Shown one piece after another: positions 42,496 to 52,043 of a stretch of 64,000 bases of DNA. The translations under genes and the position numbers were made by a program. The stretch is from the NCBI RefSeq assembly GCF_013415885.1, contig NZ_CP058910.1:3844001-3908000 (forward strand), written 5' to 3'. How positions within the stretch are numbered: the first letter of the stretch is position 1; every line of letters begins with the position of its first letter. The stretch is from Halosimplex rubrum (GTDB taxonomy: Archaea > Halobacteriota > Halobacteria > Halobacteriales > Haloarculaceae). Below the pieces are notes generated by a model that did not search any database, was not told the DNA's origin, and saw nothing but the letters and a program-made list of their open reading frames with translations.

Positions 42496-43647
42496 CTACT
42501 CCCGTTCCTCGACCGGTTCGGACCTGCTGGCCCGCGCGTCGTCCCCTTCCTTGATGGCTCGCGCCTCCTCCTCCATCGCGTCGATATCGACCTGCGCTTC
42601 CTCGTCGATCTCCCCGATGATCTCGGCGATGTTGTCGAGACCGATAAGCTCGCGCGTCTCGGCGTCGAAGTCGAGGCTGTCGAGCGACCCGTCGCCGTCG
42701 ACCGCGGTCGTCCCGCTCACGTCGCTGCCCGAGAGGTGCTTGCCGTACCGGCCGACGAGCGAAGTGAGCTCCTGGGGCATGACGAACGTCGTCGACTCGC
42801 CCTGGCCGATGTTCTCCAGGGTCTCCATCCCCTTGTCGACGATGGCGCGTTCGCCCATCGACTCGGCGGATTTCGCGCGCAGCACCGTCGAGATGGCGTC
42901 ACCCTGCGCTTCGAGGATCTGCGACTGCTTGGCCCCCTGTGCGCGGACGATGTCGGACTGTTTCGCGCCCTGTGCCTGCTCGATGGCCGAGCGCCGCTCG
43001 CCCTGCGCTTCGAGGATCATCGCCCGGCGCTTGCGCTCGGCGGAGGTCTGCTGTTCCATCGCCTGTTTGACCCCCGCGGCGGGGTTGACCTCGCGGACCT
43101 CGACGCTCTCGACGCGGATCCCCCACTCGTCGGTGGGTTCGTCCAGTTCCTCGCGGATGCGCTCGTTTATCATCTCCCGCCGGGAGAGCGTGTCGTCCAG
43201 TTCCATGTCGCCCAGCACCGCCCGCAGCGTCGTCTGGGCGAGGTTCGAGACGGCCCGCTTGTACTCCTCGACCTCCAGAAATGCCTTCTTGGCGTCCATG
43301 ACGCGGACGTAGATGACCGCGTCGGCGGTCACCGGCGAGTTGTCGCGGGTGATGGCCTCCTGCTGGGGTACGTCGATGGTCTGGGTCCGCAGATCGAAGG
43401 GGTACGTGCGGCTGACGAACGGCGGGATGACGTGGATCCCGGGCTCCAGCAGCTCCCGGAACTCGCCGAAGACCGTCAGCGCCTCCTTCTCGTAGGCCTC
43501 GACGATCTCGACCGCCGAGTACACCGCGGCGATGGCGATCAGGAGGAGCAGTCCGCCGACTATCGTCAGCGGCGAGAGGCCCGGCAGCGACTGGAGGGGC
43601 GGTGTGGACGAGCCCGCGAGGGCGGCCACCACGGACAGGATGCTCAT
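42496..43647 (-). CDS. SPFH/Band 7 (stomatin/prohibitin-like) membrane protein
   Basis: The 383-residue protein has a hydrophobic N-terminal anchor (residues ~25-45), an SPFH domain starting YEKEALTVFGEFRELLEPG and with FDLRTQTIDVPQQEAITRDN, and a coiled-coil stretch with repeats of AQGxxxxxI (EAQGERRSAIEQAQGAKQSD and after). The C-terminus is acidic. Such proteins organise membrane microdomains and protease activity. Typically stomatin forms an operon with NfeD, which is absent here. A GATAAGG box at 43672-43678 lies 25-31 bases upstream. Confidence 0.9.
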   Translation of the reverse strand: MSILSVVAALAGSSTPPLQSLPGLSPLTIVGGLLLLIAIAAVYSAVEIVEAYEKEALTVFGEFRELLEPGIHVIPPFVSRTYPFDLRTQTIDVPQQEAITRDNSPVTADAVIYVRVMDAKKAFLEVEEYKRAVSNLAQTTLRAVLGDMELDDTLSRREMINERIREELDEPTDEWGIRVESVEVREVNPAAGVKQAMEQQTSAERKRRAMILEAQGERRSAIEQAQGAKQSDIVRAQGAKQSQILEAQGDAISTVLRAKSAESMGERAIVDKGMETLENIGQGESTTFVMPQELTSLVGRYGKHLSGSDVSGTTAVDGDGSLDSLDFDAETRELIGLDNIAEIIGEIDEEAQVDIDAMEEEARAIKEGDDARASRSEPVEERE

Positions 43648-43730
43648 ACGCGTGCTAGGGCGTTGCAGACTGATAAGGTATCGCACCGGCGGGCGCTCGC
43701 GGCCCGCGCGCTCGCGCTCCACTCGGTCGC

Positions 43731-44321
43731 TCAGACCAGCGGTTCGTCGGGGCGGTCGCGCTCGTAGGTCTCCCGCATCGTCTCGGCGAAGCGCCCGGCC
43801 TTCGAGAGGGTGATCGTGACGACGGTGAACGCGCCGTCGACGGGGTCGAGGACGAACACCTCCCGCGATTCGGGCTCGTCCGGACCGTCGTTGACCCGGT
43901 CGACCAGCGGTTCGACCGGCCGAGCGCCGGTGCGGAACTCGTCGAATATCGAGGGCTGGCCCGAGTCGGCGAAGACGTAACAGACGCCGTTGACCGCGTT
44001 GTCGGTGTTGTAGGTCTGGGTGGCGTTCATGCCGTCGCCGGCCGCGCGCGTCTCCTCCCAGAGGCTCTCCGCGACCTCGAAGACGGGGTCGGCGTCGGCG
44101 ACGTAGGTGTACAGCGTCGGCCGCTGGACCGAGAGCGTCCGGACCGCGGGCTCCTCGGATCCCCAGTCCAGCCCGGCGTCGACGAGGTAGCCGGGGTGCA
44201 GGTCCGCGACGGGCGCGTCGTGACCGTCGCGGCGGACGGCGACCGTCTCGTAGGTCTCGCGGTCGAGAAAGCGCCACGTCTCCTCGTCGCCGGGCAACAC
44301 GCGGTAGGTCCCCTCGTCCAT
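43731..44321 (-). CDS. Conserved haloarchaeal protein (DUF6663-type)
   Basis: The 196-residue cytoplasmic protein begins YRVLPGDEETWRFLDRETYE and ends with a charged helix. It is acidic, with VSVQRPTLYTYVADADPVFE-like central segments (LSVQRPTLYTYVADADPV). No catalytic motif was recognised. It is transcribed alone, 83 bases from the SPFH gene. The family label is tentative and not searched; function unknown. Confidence 0.7.
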   Translation of the reverse strand: MDEGTYRVLPGDEETWRFLDRETYETVAVRRDGHDAPVADLHPGYLVDAGLDWGSEEPAVRTLSVQRPTLYTYVADADPVFEVAESLWEETRAAGDGMNATQTYNTDNAVNGVCYVFADSGQPSIFDEFRTGARPVEPLVDRVNDGPDEPESREVFVLDPVDGAFTVVTITLSKAGRFAETMRETYERDRPDEPLV

Positions 44322-44393
44322 ACAGACGATAGGTGAACGGACGGGAAAACGTCGTCTATCTTCGGCGGAGCGACGCCGGACGGAACCGGCGCC

Positions 44394-45431
44394 TTACAGG
44401 TAGCCGCTGTCGACCAGCAGTTCGCCGTTCAGCACGCTGGCGCCGGCGGCGCCGCGCAGGGTGTTGTGGGCGAGGCAGTTGAACTGCAGGCCGTGGGTGG
44501 TCTCCTGGACGCCGCCGACGGAGACGGTCATGCCGTCGCCGAGGTTGCGGTCCATGCGGGGCTGGGGTCGGTCGGGCTCGTCGAACACCTCGATGAGCTG
44601 GTCGGGCGAACTCGGGAGGTCGAGCGAGGGGTACGCTTCCAGGGCCTCCTCGGCTTCCGAGGGCGACAGCTCCTCCTCGGTGTCGGCCCAGACGTTCTCC
44701 AGGTGGCCGTCGATGGTCGGGATGCGGTTACAGGAGGCGGCCACGTCGGCGTCGTGCCAGTGGACCTCGGCGCCGTCGAACTCGCCGAGCAGCTTCCGGG
44801 ACTCGGTCTCCATCTTCTTCTCCTCCTTGCCGATGTGGGGGATGGCGTTGTCGATGATCTCCATCGAGGAGACGCCGGAGTAGCCGGCGCCCGAGACCGC
44901 CTGCAGCGTGGCGACCTCGATGCGTTCGAGCGTGGCGGCCTCGTCGAGGGCGGCCAGCGGCGGCACCATCGTGATCGTCGAGCAGTTGGGGTTCTTGATG
45001 AGCGCGCCGTCCCAGCCGCGCTCGTCGCGCTGGACCTCGATGAGGTCCATGTGGTCGGCGTTGACCTCCGGGATGACCAGCGGCACGTCGTCGTCCGACC
45101 GGGCGTTCGAGGAGTTCGAGGAGACGATATAGCCCGCCTCGCAGAAGTCGGGTTCGACCGCCTCGCCGACGCTGGAGGGCAGCGACGAGAAGATCAGGTC
45201 CACGTCGTCCGGGACCACGTCGGGCTCGGTCGCGAGGACCTCCGTCTCGGCCACATCGTCGGGGATCGGCATGTCGATGCGCCACTTGCTCGCATCGCGG
45301 TAGCTCTTGCCGACGCTGGACTCGCTTGCGGTGAGCGCTTCGATCTCGAAGTCGGGGTTCGGGTCGATGAGCTGGATGAGTCGCTGTCCCACCGCGCCGG
45401 TCGCACCGAGGATGCCTACGCTGACAGTCAT
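44394..45431 (-). CDS. asd: Aspartate-semialdehyde dehydrogenase
   Basis: The 345-residue enzyme reduces aspartyl phosphate to the semialdehyde for lysine, threonine and methionine synthesis. It shows the NADP fold VGILGATGAVGQRLIQL, the catalytic cysteine in KNPNCSTITMV and the substrate loop QAVSGAGYSGVSSMEI. The catalytic histidine region is near CNRIPTIDGHLENV. Length is typical of the archaeal/fungal type. A T-rich box at 45456-45464 lies about 27 bases upstream. It is a single gene. Confidence 0.95.
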   Translation of the reverse strand: MTVSVGILGATGAVGQRLIQLIDPNPDFEIEALTASESSVGKSYRDASKWRIDMPIPDDVAETEVLATEPDVVPDDVDLIFSSLPSSVGEAVEPDFCEAGYIVSSNSSNARSDDDVPLVIPEVNADHMDLIEVQRDERGWDGALIKNPNCSTITMVPPLAALDEAATLERIEVATLQAVSGAGYSGVSSMEIIDNAIPHIGKEEKKMETESRKLLGEFDGAEVHWHDADVAASCNRIPTIDGHLENVWADTEEELSPSEAEEALEAYPSLDLPSSPDQLIEVFDEPDRPQPRMDRNLGDGMTVSVGGVQETTHGLQFNCLAHNTLRGAAGASVLNGELLVDSGYL

Positions 45432-45570
45432 TGTTCCGGGATAGAGTCACGCCCATTCAAAACTGTTTGGATACGACTACCACGGTCAGGGTCTATCATC
45501 CGCAATCCCGGAGACGGCGCGGCCGTCGCTCGGGGACGTCGAAGACAGAACAGAGAGAACGGAGCGCCGC

Positions 45571-45762
45571 TTACGCCTCGACGGGCTGGCCCTGCTTGCG
45601 GGTGACGTAGCCGGCGATGCGGTTCCGGACGCCCTTCGACTCGACGTTCGTGAGTTCGGCGACGACTTCCTTGTTGTGCTCGAAGTCCTGGCCGAAGGCG
45701 TTCGGATACCGCTCCATCAGCAGCGTCCCGGTCTTCTTGACGTAGGCGGGTTTGATAGCCAT
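45571..45762 (-). CDS. rps17e: 30S ribosomal protein S17e
   Basis: The 63-residue protein is a textbook archaeal S17e: [19 protein letters not shown] at the start and [12 protein letters not shown] near the end. It binds 16S rRNA in the small subunit. In halophiles it is shortened compared with the eukaryotic protein. A TATA-like box CCTAAAAGG at 45786-45794 is centred 28 bases upstream. Confidence 0.97.
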   Translation of the reverse strand: MAIKPAYVKKTGTLLMERYPNAFGQDFEHNKEVVAELTNVESKGVRNRIAGYVTRKQGQPVEA

Positions 45763-45840
45763 ACCGACCCGTTGTCCGGTCGCGCCCTAAAAGGATTCGA
45801 ATCGTGGCGCTCCGGAACCGCCGGCAGGGCCGAAGTCGGA

Positions 45841-46557
45841 TCAGCCGCCGACTTCGACTTCTTCGAGCACCGCGGGCGTGTCGTTGGCGGGGTCGTTGAC
45901 CGCCGTCGAGACGGGATAGGTTCGCATGGCCTCGGCGGGATAGGGGTCCAGCAGGGCCTCGGCCGCGTCGGCGTCGCCGGTGAGCCATCGCTCCTCCTCG
46001 TCCAGGTCTAGGATCACCGCCATCCGGTGGTGCAGGTCGGCGATCGTCTCGTTCGGTTCGGTGGTGATCACGGTGAACGTCTCCACCGGGTCGGGGTCGC
46101 TGTCGGGCTCGGACCCGCCGCCGAAGTCGGCGAGTCCGGTCTGGGTCTGGGGCGGCGTCCAGCGCTCGTATAGCCCCGCCATCGCGAACAGTTCGTCGTC
46201 GCCGACGGTGACGCGGTACGGTTGCTTGCCGCTCGCCCCGCCCAGATCGGTCCACTCGTAGAACCCGTCGGCGGGGACGAGGCATCTGCGGGACTCGTAG
46301 GCGTCGGCGAAGCTGCGTTTCTCTCGTACTGTCTCCGCGCGTGCGTTGATGAACTCGAACTCCGAGCGGTCGTCGGCCCACGAGGGGACGAGTCCCCACT
46401 CCATGCGCTGGACGGTCTCGGGCTCGTCGCCCGTGATAACCGGGAGCGACTGGCTCGGCGCGGCGTTGTACCGCGGTTCGAACTCGAAGTCGAACGTCGC
46501 GCCGAAGCGTTCCTCGACGTCGTCGGGCGGCGCGAAGAGACTGTAGCGGCCACACAT
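45841..46557 (-). CDS. SOS response-associated peptidase (SRAP/YedK/HMCES family)
   Basis: ATG 46557 places the essential cysteine at residue 2 (MCGRYSLF), needed after removal of the methionine for a thiazolidine link to abasic DNA; a TATA-like GATAAAA box at 46580-46586 supports this start, 23-29 bases upstream. Other catalytic residues are in YNAAPSQSLPV, the WGLVPSWADD segment, PADGFYEW and LHHRMAVIL. It shields abasic sites in single-stranded DNA. The 238-residue length is normal. It is a single gene. Confidence 0.95.
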   Translation of the reverse strand: MCGRYSLFAPPDDVEERFGATFDFEFEPRYNAAPSQSLPVITGDEPETVQRMEWGLVPSWADDRSEFEFINARAETVREKRSFADAYESRRCLVPADGFYEWTDLGGASGKQPYRVTVGDDELFAMAGLYERWTPPQTQTGLADFGGGSEPDSDPDPVETFTVITTEPNETIADLHHRMAVILDLDEEERWLTGDADAAEALLDPYPAEAMRTYPVSTAVNDPANDTPAVLEEVEVGG

Positions 46558-46608
46558 GGCACCCGCTACGAGCGCCACCGATAAAACGGCACAGTCACGC
46601 GGGTCCGG

Positions 46609-46917
46609 TCAGTCCTCGAACAGCGCTGCGGCGAGGATGTTGGCGTCGGCGACGACCTTGAACGCCGCGCCGACGACGCCGCCGAAGAAGAACGTCGCGC
46701 CGACGAGGACGATCCCCAGCCCGATGATCTGGCGGACGATCTCCGCGAGCCCGCCGATGAACTGCGGATTGACGAACATCGAGAGGCCGATCGGCAGCAG
46801 CAGCGTCCCGACGAGATAGAGGATGATGAGCCGACGCATCTCCGGGTGGAGCGCGTAGGCCACCGCGGAGTCGAAGTCGACGGGCGAGCGCGCGAGCGTG
46901 TCTTCCGGTTCTGCCAT
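46609..46917 (-). CDS. Two-helix membrane protein, hypothetical
   Basis: The 102-residue protein has a charged N-terminus (about 25 residues), helices near residues 29-52 and 58-92 that include FFFGGVVGAAFKV, and an acidic C-terminus. It was not recognised. It lies 51 bases upstream of the SRAP gene on the same strand. ATG 46917 begins directly before a repeat-rich non-coding region. Confidence 0.68.
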   Translation of the reverse strand: MAEPEDTLARSPVDFDSAVAYALHPEMRRLIILYLVGTLLLPIGLSMFVNPQFIGGLAEIVRQIIGLGIVLVGATFFFGGVVGAAFKVVADANILAAALFED

Positions 46918-46965
46918 GGGCGGTCGTCGACTGGGTGCCGGATAGTTGTAGGGGGCCGTTCAGGG

Positions 46966-47050
46966 CGGTCGCGGTGCGGTGACGGTCGCGGTGCGGTGGC
47001 GGTCGCGGTGCGGTGGCGGTCGCGGTGCGGTGGCGGTCGCGGTGCAGGGC
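46966..47050. repeat. 17-bp tandem repeat (five units)
   Basis: The unit CGGTCGCGGTGCGGTGG starts at 46966, 46983, 47000, 47017 and 47034, the first to fourth nearly perfect and the last degenerate after 12 bases. It lies outside genes. There are no spacers, so this is not a CRISPR; it is a minisatellite-like array likely to vary in copy number. Confidence 0.85.
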
Positions 47051-47197
47051 GGTGGCCGGGAGGCCGTCTCGTCGGCCGACCCGGGGACAGGCAGGTTCGC
47101 CACCGAGCATCCGCGCCGCAGGCGCGGTTCACCGGACGCGAGGGAGCGCAGCGACCGAGTCGTCCGGCCTGTCTCGTGAGCGGAGCGAACGAGACCT

Positions 47198-47217
47198 CGT
47201 CAGAGCTTGCTCTGACG
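47198..47217. other. Hairpin with T-tract in the repeat region
   Basis: CGTCAGAGC and GCTCTGACG are separated by two bases, and TTTT follows on the plus strand at 47220-47224. A smaller hairpin with 7-bp arms lies at 47111-47127. Similar mosaic sequences (GAGCGGAGCGAACGAG) occur beside it. Seen directly; possibly dispersed haloarchaeal repeats. Confidence 0.55.
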
Positions 47218-47231
47218 GTGTTTTCCCCAAG

Positions 47232-47294
47232 TTTTTTCGGCGGAGGATCCCCGCAGCGCGCCTCCGGCGCGCGAGGAGCTCTCCGCCGAAAAAA
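47232..47294 (-). terminator. Terminator candidate of the archaellum operon (bidirectional hairpin)
   Basis: TTTTTTCGGCGGAG at 47232-47245 is matched perfectly by its inverse CTCCGCCGAAAAAA at 47281-47294, with an inner hairpin (GCGCGCC / GGCGCGC) between. On the minus strand a run of six T follows the arlJ stop at 47303 by 8 bases, which suits archaeal termination at T-tracts. On the plus strand the other T run would end transcription coming from the left. Confidence 0.6.
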
Positions 47295-47302
47295 GTGGGT
47301 CT

Positions 47303-49057
47303 CTAGATGGCGAGGAACTGCGTCACCAGCCACTTCGTCATGACGGCGGTGATCGAGCCGAGCCAGGTCAGGGCGACGAAGTGGACGTAAGTGTTGATCT
47401 TGTGGCCGCCGTCGACGGTGCGGACCATCAGCGCCGACAGCATGGCGCCGAACATGATGATGACGATCAGCAGGAACTCGATGAGCGGGATGTTGTACAC
47501 CTCGGTGTTGATGAGGCTGCCCACGTCGAAGTTCTCGGTCCCGCTCTGGAGGTCGAGGCTCATCGAGGCGAGGATGTTGACGACCTGGAGGCCGATGAAG
47601 AAGGCGAACGTCGAGGCGGCGGTGATCCCGTAGAGGAGGCCGACGAGGGTGGTCGTGGCCTGGGTGCGACGCTGGCGGAGCTGCTGGACCTCCATCATGT
47701 TCTCGGAGATGAGCTCGCCCAACAGTTTGGGGTCGCCGCCCATCTCGCGGCCGATGAGGTACATCTCGGAGAACTTCTGGATGAGCGAGGAGCGACACTC
47801 GGCGGTGAAGTGGCGCCAGGCCTGGGTCGTCTCGATGCGCATGTTCAGCCGCTTGTAGAGGTTGTCCACGTCGTCGGTCAACGGCCCGAAGTCCTTCTTG
47901 CGGAGCGACTCCAGGACCGTCGAGGTGGTCGACTGCTTTGCGCCCTCGGTCGCGCCGAGCGCGCGGATGAAGCTGGGGTATTCCTCGTCTCTGGCCTTGA
48001 TCTTCTTCTCCTCGGCGTTGACGACGAGGCCGGGGATCAGGAGAGGGAGGATCGGGATGGCGGCGTAGAACGGCAGCGGCAGCGGGTCCACGAAGAAGAC
48101 CACGTCGTCCAGCGTGACCGGGGAGATGCCGAGCATGCCGACCAGCGAGAACGCCAGCAGGCCGCCAGAGAGGGCCGTACCGGCGATCGTGGCGTTGCGG
48201 ATCTTGCCCTCGACGGGGGAGGGTTTGTCCTCGGGGTGGTACCACAGCGGGTCGTGGGGCGCCATCGAGCGGATGGCGAGGTAGAAGCCCGACTGGACGA
48301 ACACGTAGAGGACGATGACGGCGCTGACGGTCATCGTCGGGTTGGTGCCGGTGAGCACCGGGAGGACGACGGCGAACACCAGCGCGAAGGTCATCGAGAG
48401 GATCATCGAGAGGTACAGGTCCTTCATGACCTCCAGGTTGTCGAGCGTCCCCTGGTAGACGGTCTTGTAGTTGGCGATGATCTGGTCCTGTTCGGAGACG
48501 AGGTAGTCGTCTAACGCCTGGCCGGCCCCGAGGGTGTAGCTGAGGCGGTCGAAGAAGTCGGAGACGGCGTCGCTGGGGACCTGTTTGGCGCGGCGGCGGC
48601 AGGCGTCGTCTAAGCTCAGGTTCCACGTGTCGACGAGTTCGACGACGCGGCCGATCTCGGCGGCCATCTCGCCGTACTGGTCCTGTTTCGCCAGCTGGCG
48701 GAACACCTCGATCCGGTCGATGTTCGTCGTCGCCAGCACCGTCATGTGGGTGACGACGAGGTGGAACTGGTTGTTGAGCTCGCTCTTGCGCTGGGAGAGC
48801 AGGATCTTCGGATAGAAGACGGCCGACGCGAGCATCAGGAAGCCCAGCAGCGGGATCGGCGCACGGATCATCAGCGCGACGTCGAGCAGGAGCGCGACGC
48901 CGACGGTGGCGACGAAGAAGACGGCCGACGGGGCGAGGATGACGCCGAGGTACCGGTTCAGCGGCATCGGCATCTGCTCGTAGGCGTCGACGAGCCCTGC
49001 GAGGGCGGAGGTGAGCGTGAGTTCGACGGTCCCGGCGGATTCGTCTGCCGACGCCAT
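47303..49057 (-). CDS. arlJ: Archaellum membrane platform protein ArlJ (FlaJ)
   Basis: The 584-residue protein has at least nine membrane helices in groups separated by two large cytoplasmic parts, with EVFRQLAKQDQYGEMAAEIG in the first and MRIETTQAWRHFTAEC and the conserved MYLIGREMGGDPKLLGELIS in the second. It is the membrane core on which ArlI works. The start lies in the arlI stop (overlap of 3 bases, TGATG). Last gene of the operon. Confidence 0.94.
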   Translation of the reverse strand: MASADESAGTVELTLTSALAGLVDAYEQMPMPLNRYLGVILAPSAVFFVATVGVALLLDVALMIRAPIPLLGFLMLASAVFYPKILLSQRKSELNNQFHLVVTHMTVLATTNIDRIEVFRQLAKQDQYGEMAAEIGRVVELVDTWNLSLDDACRRRAKQVPSDAVSDFFDRLSYTLGAGQALDDYLVSEQDQIIANYKTVYQGTLDNLEVMKDLYLSMILSMTFALVFAVVLPVLTGTNPTMTVSAVIVLYVFVQSGFYLAIRSMAPHDPLWYHPEDKPSPVEGKIRNATIAGTALSGGLLAFSLVGMLGISPVTLDDVVFFVDPLPLPFYAAIPILPLLIPGLVVNAEEKKIKARDEEYPSFIRALGATEGAKQSTTSTVLESLRKKDFGPLTDDVDNLYKRLNMRIETTQAWRHFTAECRSSLIQKFSEMYLIGREMGGDPKLLGELISENMMEVQQLRQRRTQATTTLVGLLYGITAASTFAFFIGLQVVNILASMSLDLQSGTENFDVGSLINTEVYNIPLIEFLLIVIIMFGAMLSALMVRTVDGGHKINTYVHFVALTWLGSITAVMTKWLVTQFLAI

Positions 49058-50733
49058 CACTCGGTCCTGTGGATGTCGAAGGGGAGGCCTTCCACGCCGT
49101 CGCGCTGGAAGTCCTCGATCAGCTCGTTGACCTCGTGGTACCCCAGGATACCCTCCTGGATGGCGCGCTCGATGACGCTCGCCCGGAAGTTGAGGTCGTC
49201 GTAGATGTCCCGGGTGTCCTCGTACCCCAGCAGGGTCGCGATCTGCTCCTCGAGGACGAACGAGTTGTTCATGCCCTGGAAGACGATATCGTCCTCGACG
49301 GGGTCCCAGTAGAAGCTCTGGCGGGTGACGACACCGTCCATCTCCTTGGAGTAGCCCTCGATCTCCTGGACCGAGGTGACCCGACGCAAGACATCGTCAC
49401 CCTGCTTGACGCGGTTCTGGAACAGCGCCACGTCGGCCACGTCCATGAACGTCTCCGGGACGTTGATCGGTTCGCCGGTGAACCGCTGGATCATCGAGAC
49501 GATGTCGCTCGCGTGGAAGGTCAGCATCACCGGGTGGCCGGTCTGGGCGGCCTGGAAGGCCATCCGCCCCTCCTCGCCGCGGACCTCACCGACGATGATG
49601 TAGTCGGGGCGCGAACGGAGCGCGGCCGCGACGAGGTCGAACATGTCGACGCTGGAGGCCTCGTCCTCGCCCTCTCTGGTCAGGAGCTTCTGCCAGGTGT
49701 CGTGGGGCGGCAGGACCTCGGCGGTGTCCTCCGCGGTGTAGATCTTGGCGTCGCGGGGGATGAACGCCATGATGGAATTGAGGGTGGTGGTCTTCCCCGA
49801 CGCCGTCTCCCCGACGACGAAGACGGTCTGCTCGTTCTCCAGGCAGAGCCAGAGATAGGCGGCGAGCTGCGGGGAAAGCGTCCCCCACTTCGTAATCTGG
49901 AAGATCGACAGGGGTACGTCGTCGCCCTGACGGATGGTCAGCGAGGGGCCCTTGACGGACACGTCGTCGGAGTAGATGAGGTTCAGACGCGAGCCGTCCG
50001 GAAGCGTGGAGTCGACGATGGGGTCGCTGTCGGAGACGGGGTCGCCGATGCGCTCGCCCATGTTCTTGAGCCACTGGTCGTACTCCTCGGGGGTGCCGAA
50101 GTCGACGGTCGTCGAGAGCATCCCGTAGACGGAGTGGTCGACGTGGCACTCGTGGGGGCCGATGACGTGGATGTCCTCGTTGGCGGGGTCGCGCATCACC
50201 GGTTCGAGCGGGCCGAGCCCGACGATGTCCCGGTTCAGTCGGTAGAGGATGTTCTCGTAGGTCGACTCGGTGACCTCGACCTTCCCGAGGTTCGAGAGCT
50301 TGTTGAACCGCGAGAGGACGCCGCTCTCGTCGCTGGCGCCGCCCGTGACGTTGGTGGACTCCTGGAGCAGTTCCTCGATGCGGTCGTCGTACTCCGTGTC
50401 GCTGGTGGGGGCGGGCTTGTTGACGGACTTCTGGAGGAGCTTGTTGCGCACCTGCTCGAAGACGACCGACTCCTCGTCGTCGAGTTCCGGCTCGATGGCG
50501 TAGTACTTCATGTCCTGGCCGATGTCGCCGTAGATGTGACAGAAGATCGGCCCGCCGACGGGGTAGAGGACGTTCGGCCGATTGGACTCGTAGTCGTCGT
50601 CGGCCTCTTCGATGAACGTGGGGAACTCCCCCGTGATCTGCTTGAACTTCTTCAGGTGGTCCATCAGGTGCGGACGGCGCGATGCCACCTGTCTGAGTTC
50701 GTCCGAGGGCTTGGGTCGTCCGTGGTCTGTCAT
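49057..50733 (-). CDS. arlI: Archaellum motor ATPase ArlI (FlaI)
   Basis: The 558-residue protein is a type II/IV secretion ATPase. Walker A is GETASGKTTTLNSIM (about residues 310-325), the Asp box is YTAEDTAEVLPP, the Walker B region IIVGEVRGEEGRMAFQAAQTGHP is seen to GEVRGEEGR, and the His box follows in MLTFHASD. The acidic N-terminal ~120 residues are typical of haloarchaeal forms. It powers assembly and rotation of the archaellum, hexameric below ArlJ. It starts 25 bases after the arlH gene. Confidence 0.96.
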   Translation of the reverse strand: MTDHGRPKPSDELRQVASRRPHLMDHLKKFKQITGEFPTFIEEADDDYESNRPNVLYPVGGPIFCHIYGDIGQDMKYYAIEPELDDEESVVFEQVRNKLLQKSVNKPAPTSDTEYDDRIEELLQESTNVTGGASDESGVLSRFNKLSNLGKVEVTESTYENILYRLNRDIVGLGPLEPVMRDPANEDIHVIGPHECHVDHSVYGMLSTTVDFGTPEEYDQWLKNMGERIGDPVSDSDPIVDSTLPDGSRLNLIYSDDVSVKGPSLTIRQGDDVPLSIFQITKWGTLSPQLAAYLWLCLENEQTVFVVGETASGKTTTLNSIMAFIPRDAKIYTAEDTAEVLPPHDTWQKLLTREGEDEASSVDMFDLVAAALRSRPDYIIVGEVRGEEGRMAFQAAQTGHPVMLTFHASDIVSMIQRFTGEPINVPETFMDVADVALFQNRVKQGDDVLRRVTSVQEIEGYSKEMDGVVTRQSFYWDPVEDDIVFQGMNNSFVLEEQIATLLGYEDTRDIYDDLNFRASVIERAIQEGILGYHEVNELIEDFQRDGVEGLPFDIHRTE

Positions 50734-50757
50734 GGCTGTGCTTGTCTCCGTGGTGGG

Positions 50758-51519
50758 TCAGGCGACGCTGCGCGATTCGACCACGATGCCGGTACCCGAC
50801 CGCACCGAGTACCCGATGGTGTCCCCGACCTGCTCGCCCATACCGGCGAACCGGAGGACGCTGATCTGGCGGCGCACGTCGTTGCCGACCTCGATCATCT
50901 CCAGTTCGAGGAACACGTCGGCGATGGCCCGGAAGGGGCCGATCGCCTCCTCGTCGAGCGTCGAGGGGTCGACGGTCAGCATGATGACCTTCCCCTGGGA
51001 GATGATGTCCCGGAAGAAGGAGATGATCTCCAGAGCGGCCTGGCGCTCGTCGTTCTGGCGGACCAGCGCCTCGAACTTTGGGTCGTTGCGGAGGATGGCG
51101 TCGAAGGTGTCGATGATGACGACTTCCGAGTCCCACATCACCTCGGCCTCCATCAGCCGCTTGAGCAGCTCCTTGCGGTCGCCCTCCTCCTCCTGGCCGG
51201 AGAAGGTGTTCCCGTCGCCGATGTCGGCGTGGAGGAACAGCATGTCCTCGTCGAGGAGGTGCTCGACCATGCCGTAGTCCAGCGAGTGCATCTGGTCGAG
51301 GAAGCTCCCGACCGTGAGCTCGGTCGAGAGCATCGTCACCGAGTGGTCCTCCTCGCAGAGGCCGTAGGCGAAGCGCTGGCTGATCGCGGACTTGCCTGCG
51401 CCGTAGTCGCCCTCGACGAGGACGATGCTGCCGGGCGGGATACCGCCGCCCAGCTCCTTGTTGATCCGGTCGCGCTCCTTCAGTCCCAGTGAGAACAGAT
51501 CGTTGGTCGCGATGCTCAT
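50758..51519 (-). CDS. arlH: Archaellum regulatory ATPase ArlH (FlaH)
   Basis: The 253-residue RecA/KaiC-like protein has Walker [20 protein letters not shown] to GKSA, and the Walker B aspartate in [13 protein letters not shown]. It binds ATP, usually without hydrolysis, and regulates ArlI in the motor complex. It is conserved in length. The start overlaps the arlG stop by 4 bases. Confidence 0.95.
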   Translation of the reverse strand: MSIATNDLFSLGLKERDRINKELGGGIPPGSIVLVEGDYGAGKSAISQRFAYGLCEEDHSVTMLSTELTVGSFLDQMHSLDYGMVEHLLDEDMLFLHADIGDGNTFSGQEEEGDRKELLKRLMEAEVMWDSEVVIIDTFDAILRNDPKFEALVRQNDERQAALEIISFFRDIISQGKVIMLTVDPSTLDEEAIGPFRAIADVFLELEMIEVGNDVRRQISVLRFAGMGEQVGDTIGYSVRSGTGIVVESRSVA

Positions 51520-51977
51520 GTGCGGAACTCGAACACCTCCTCGTCGCCGTTGACGACCACCTTCACGCGGTGGTCGGTGTTCAGGTCGAGCGGGTCGTCG
51601 GTCCGGTCGATCACGACTTTCAGGACCGACCCGGGCCGCCAGTTGGGCCCCTCGCCGTACAGCGACACGTTCACGTCCGTCTCGAACTGCCCGTTGACGA
51701 AGACGTTGACCGCGCTCGGCTCGGCCGGTAACGTCTCCGAGCCCGTGTTCTTGACGTGAAGCGTGACGTTGTCCGTGACATCGTCGTAGACGTTCGCCGA
51801 CCCGCTGTCGCTGATGATCTCCACGTCGGTGCGCACGTCCTGGCTCACCTGCAGTCCCTGGTCGTCGATGGCGTTGCTCAGCTGACCGACCGTGTCGGTG
51901 AACACGCCGGCGACGCTGGCGGCGACCAGCATCGACGCGATGAACAGGATCATGTGCGACACCGAGACGCTAGCCAC
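51516..51977 (-). CDS. arlG: Archaellum stator protein ArlG (FlaG)
   Basis: The 153-residue protein has a hydrophobic N-terminal helix ([20 protein letters not shown]) and an outside beta-sandwich domain with [18 protein letters not shown]. In characterised archaella, ArlG makes filaments capped by ArlF that anchor the motor to the S-layer. It begins 66 bases after the second arlF gene. Confidence 0.92.
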   Translation of the reverse strand: MASVSVSHMILFIASMLVAASVAGVFTDTVGQLSNAIDDQGLQVSQDVRTDVEIISDSGSANVYDDVTDNVTLHVKNTGSETLPAEPSAVNVFVNGQFETDVNVSLYGEGPNWRPGSVLKVVIDRTDDPLDLNTDHRVKVVVNGDEEVFEFRT

Positions 51978-52043
51978 GGTGGACCACCTCCGCGCGGGCG
52001 GCGCGGGTCGCCAGGCGGGCGCGGCCGGCCACGAGTGAATCGC

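Noticed and set aside
46966-47050. CRISPR-like array
   Set aside because: The 17-base units follow one another directly without spacers and without cas genes.
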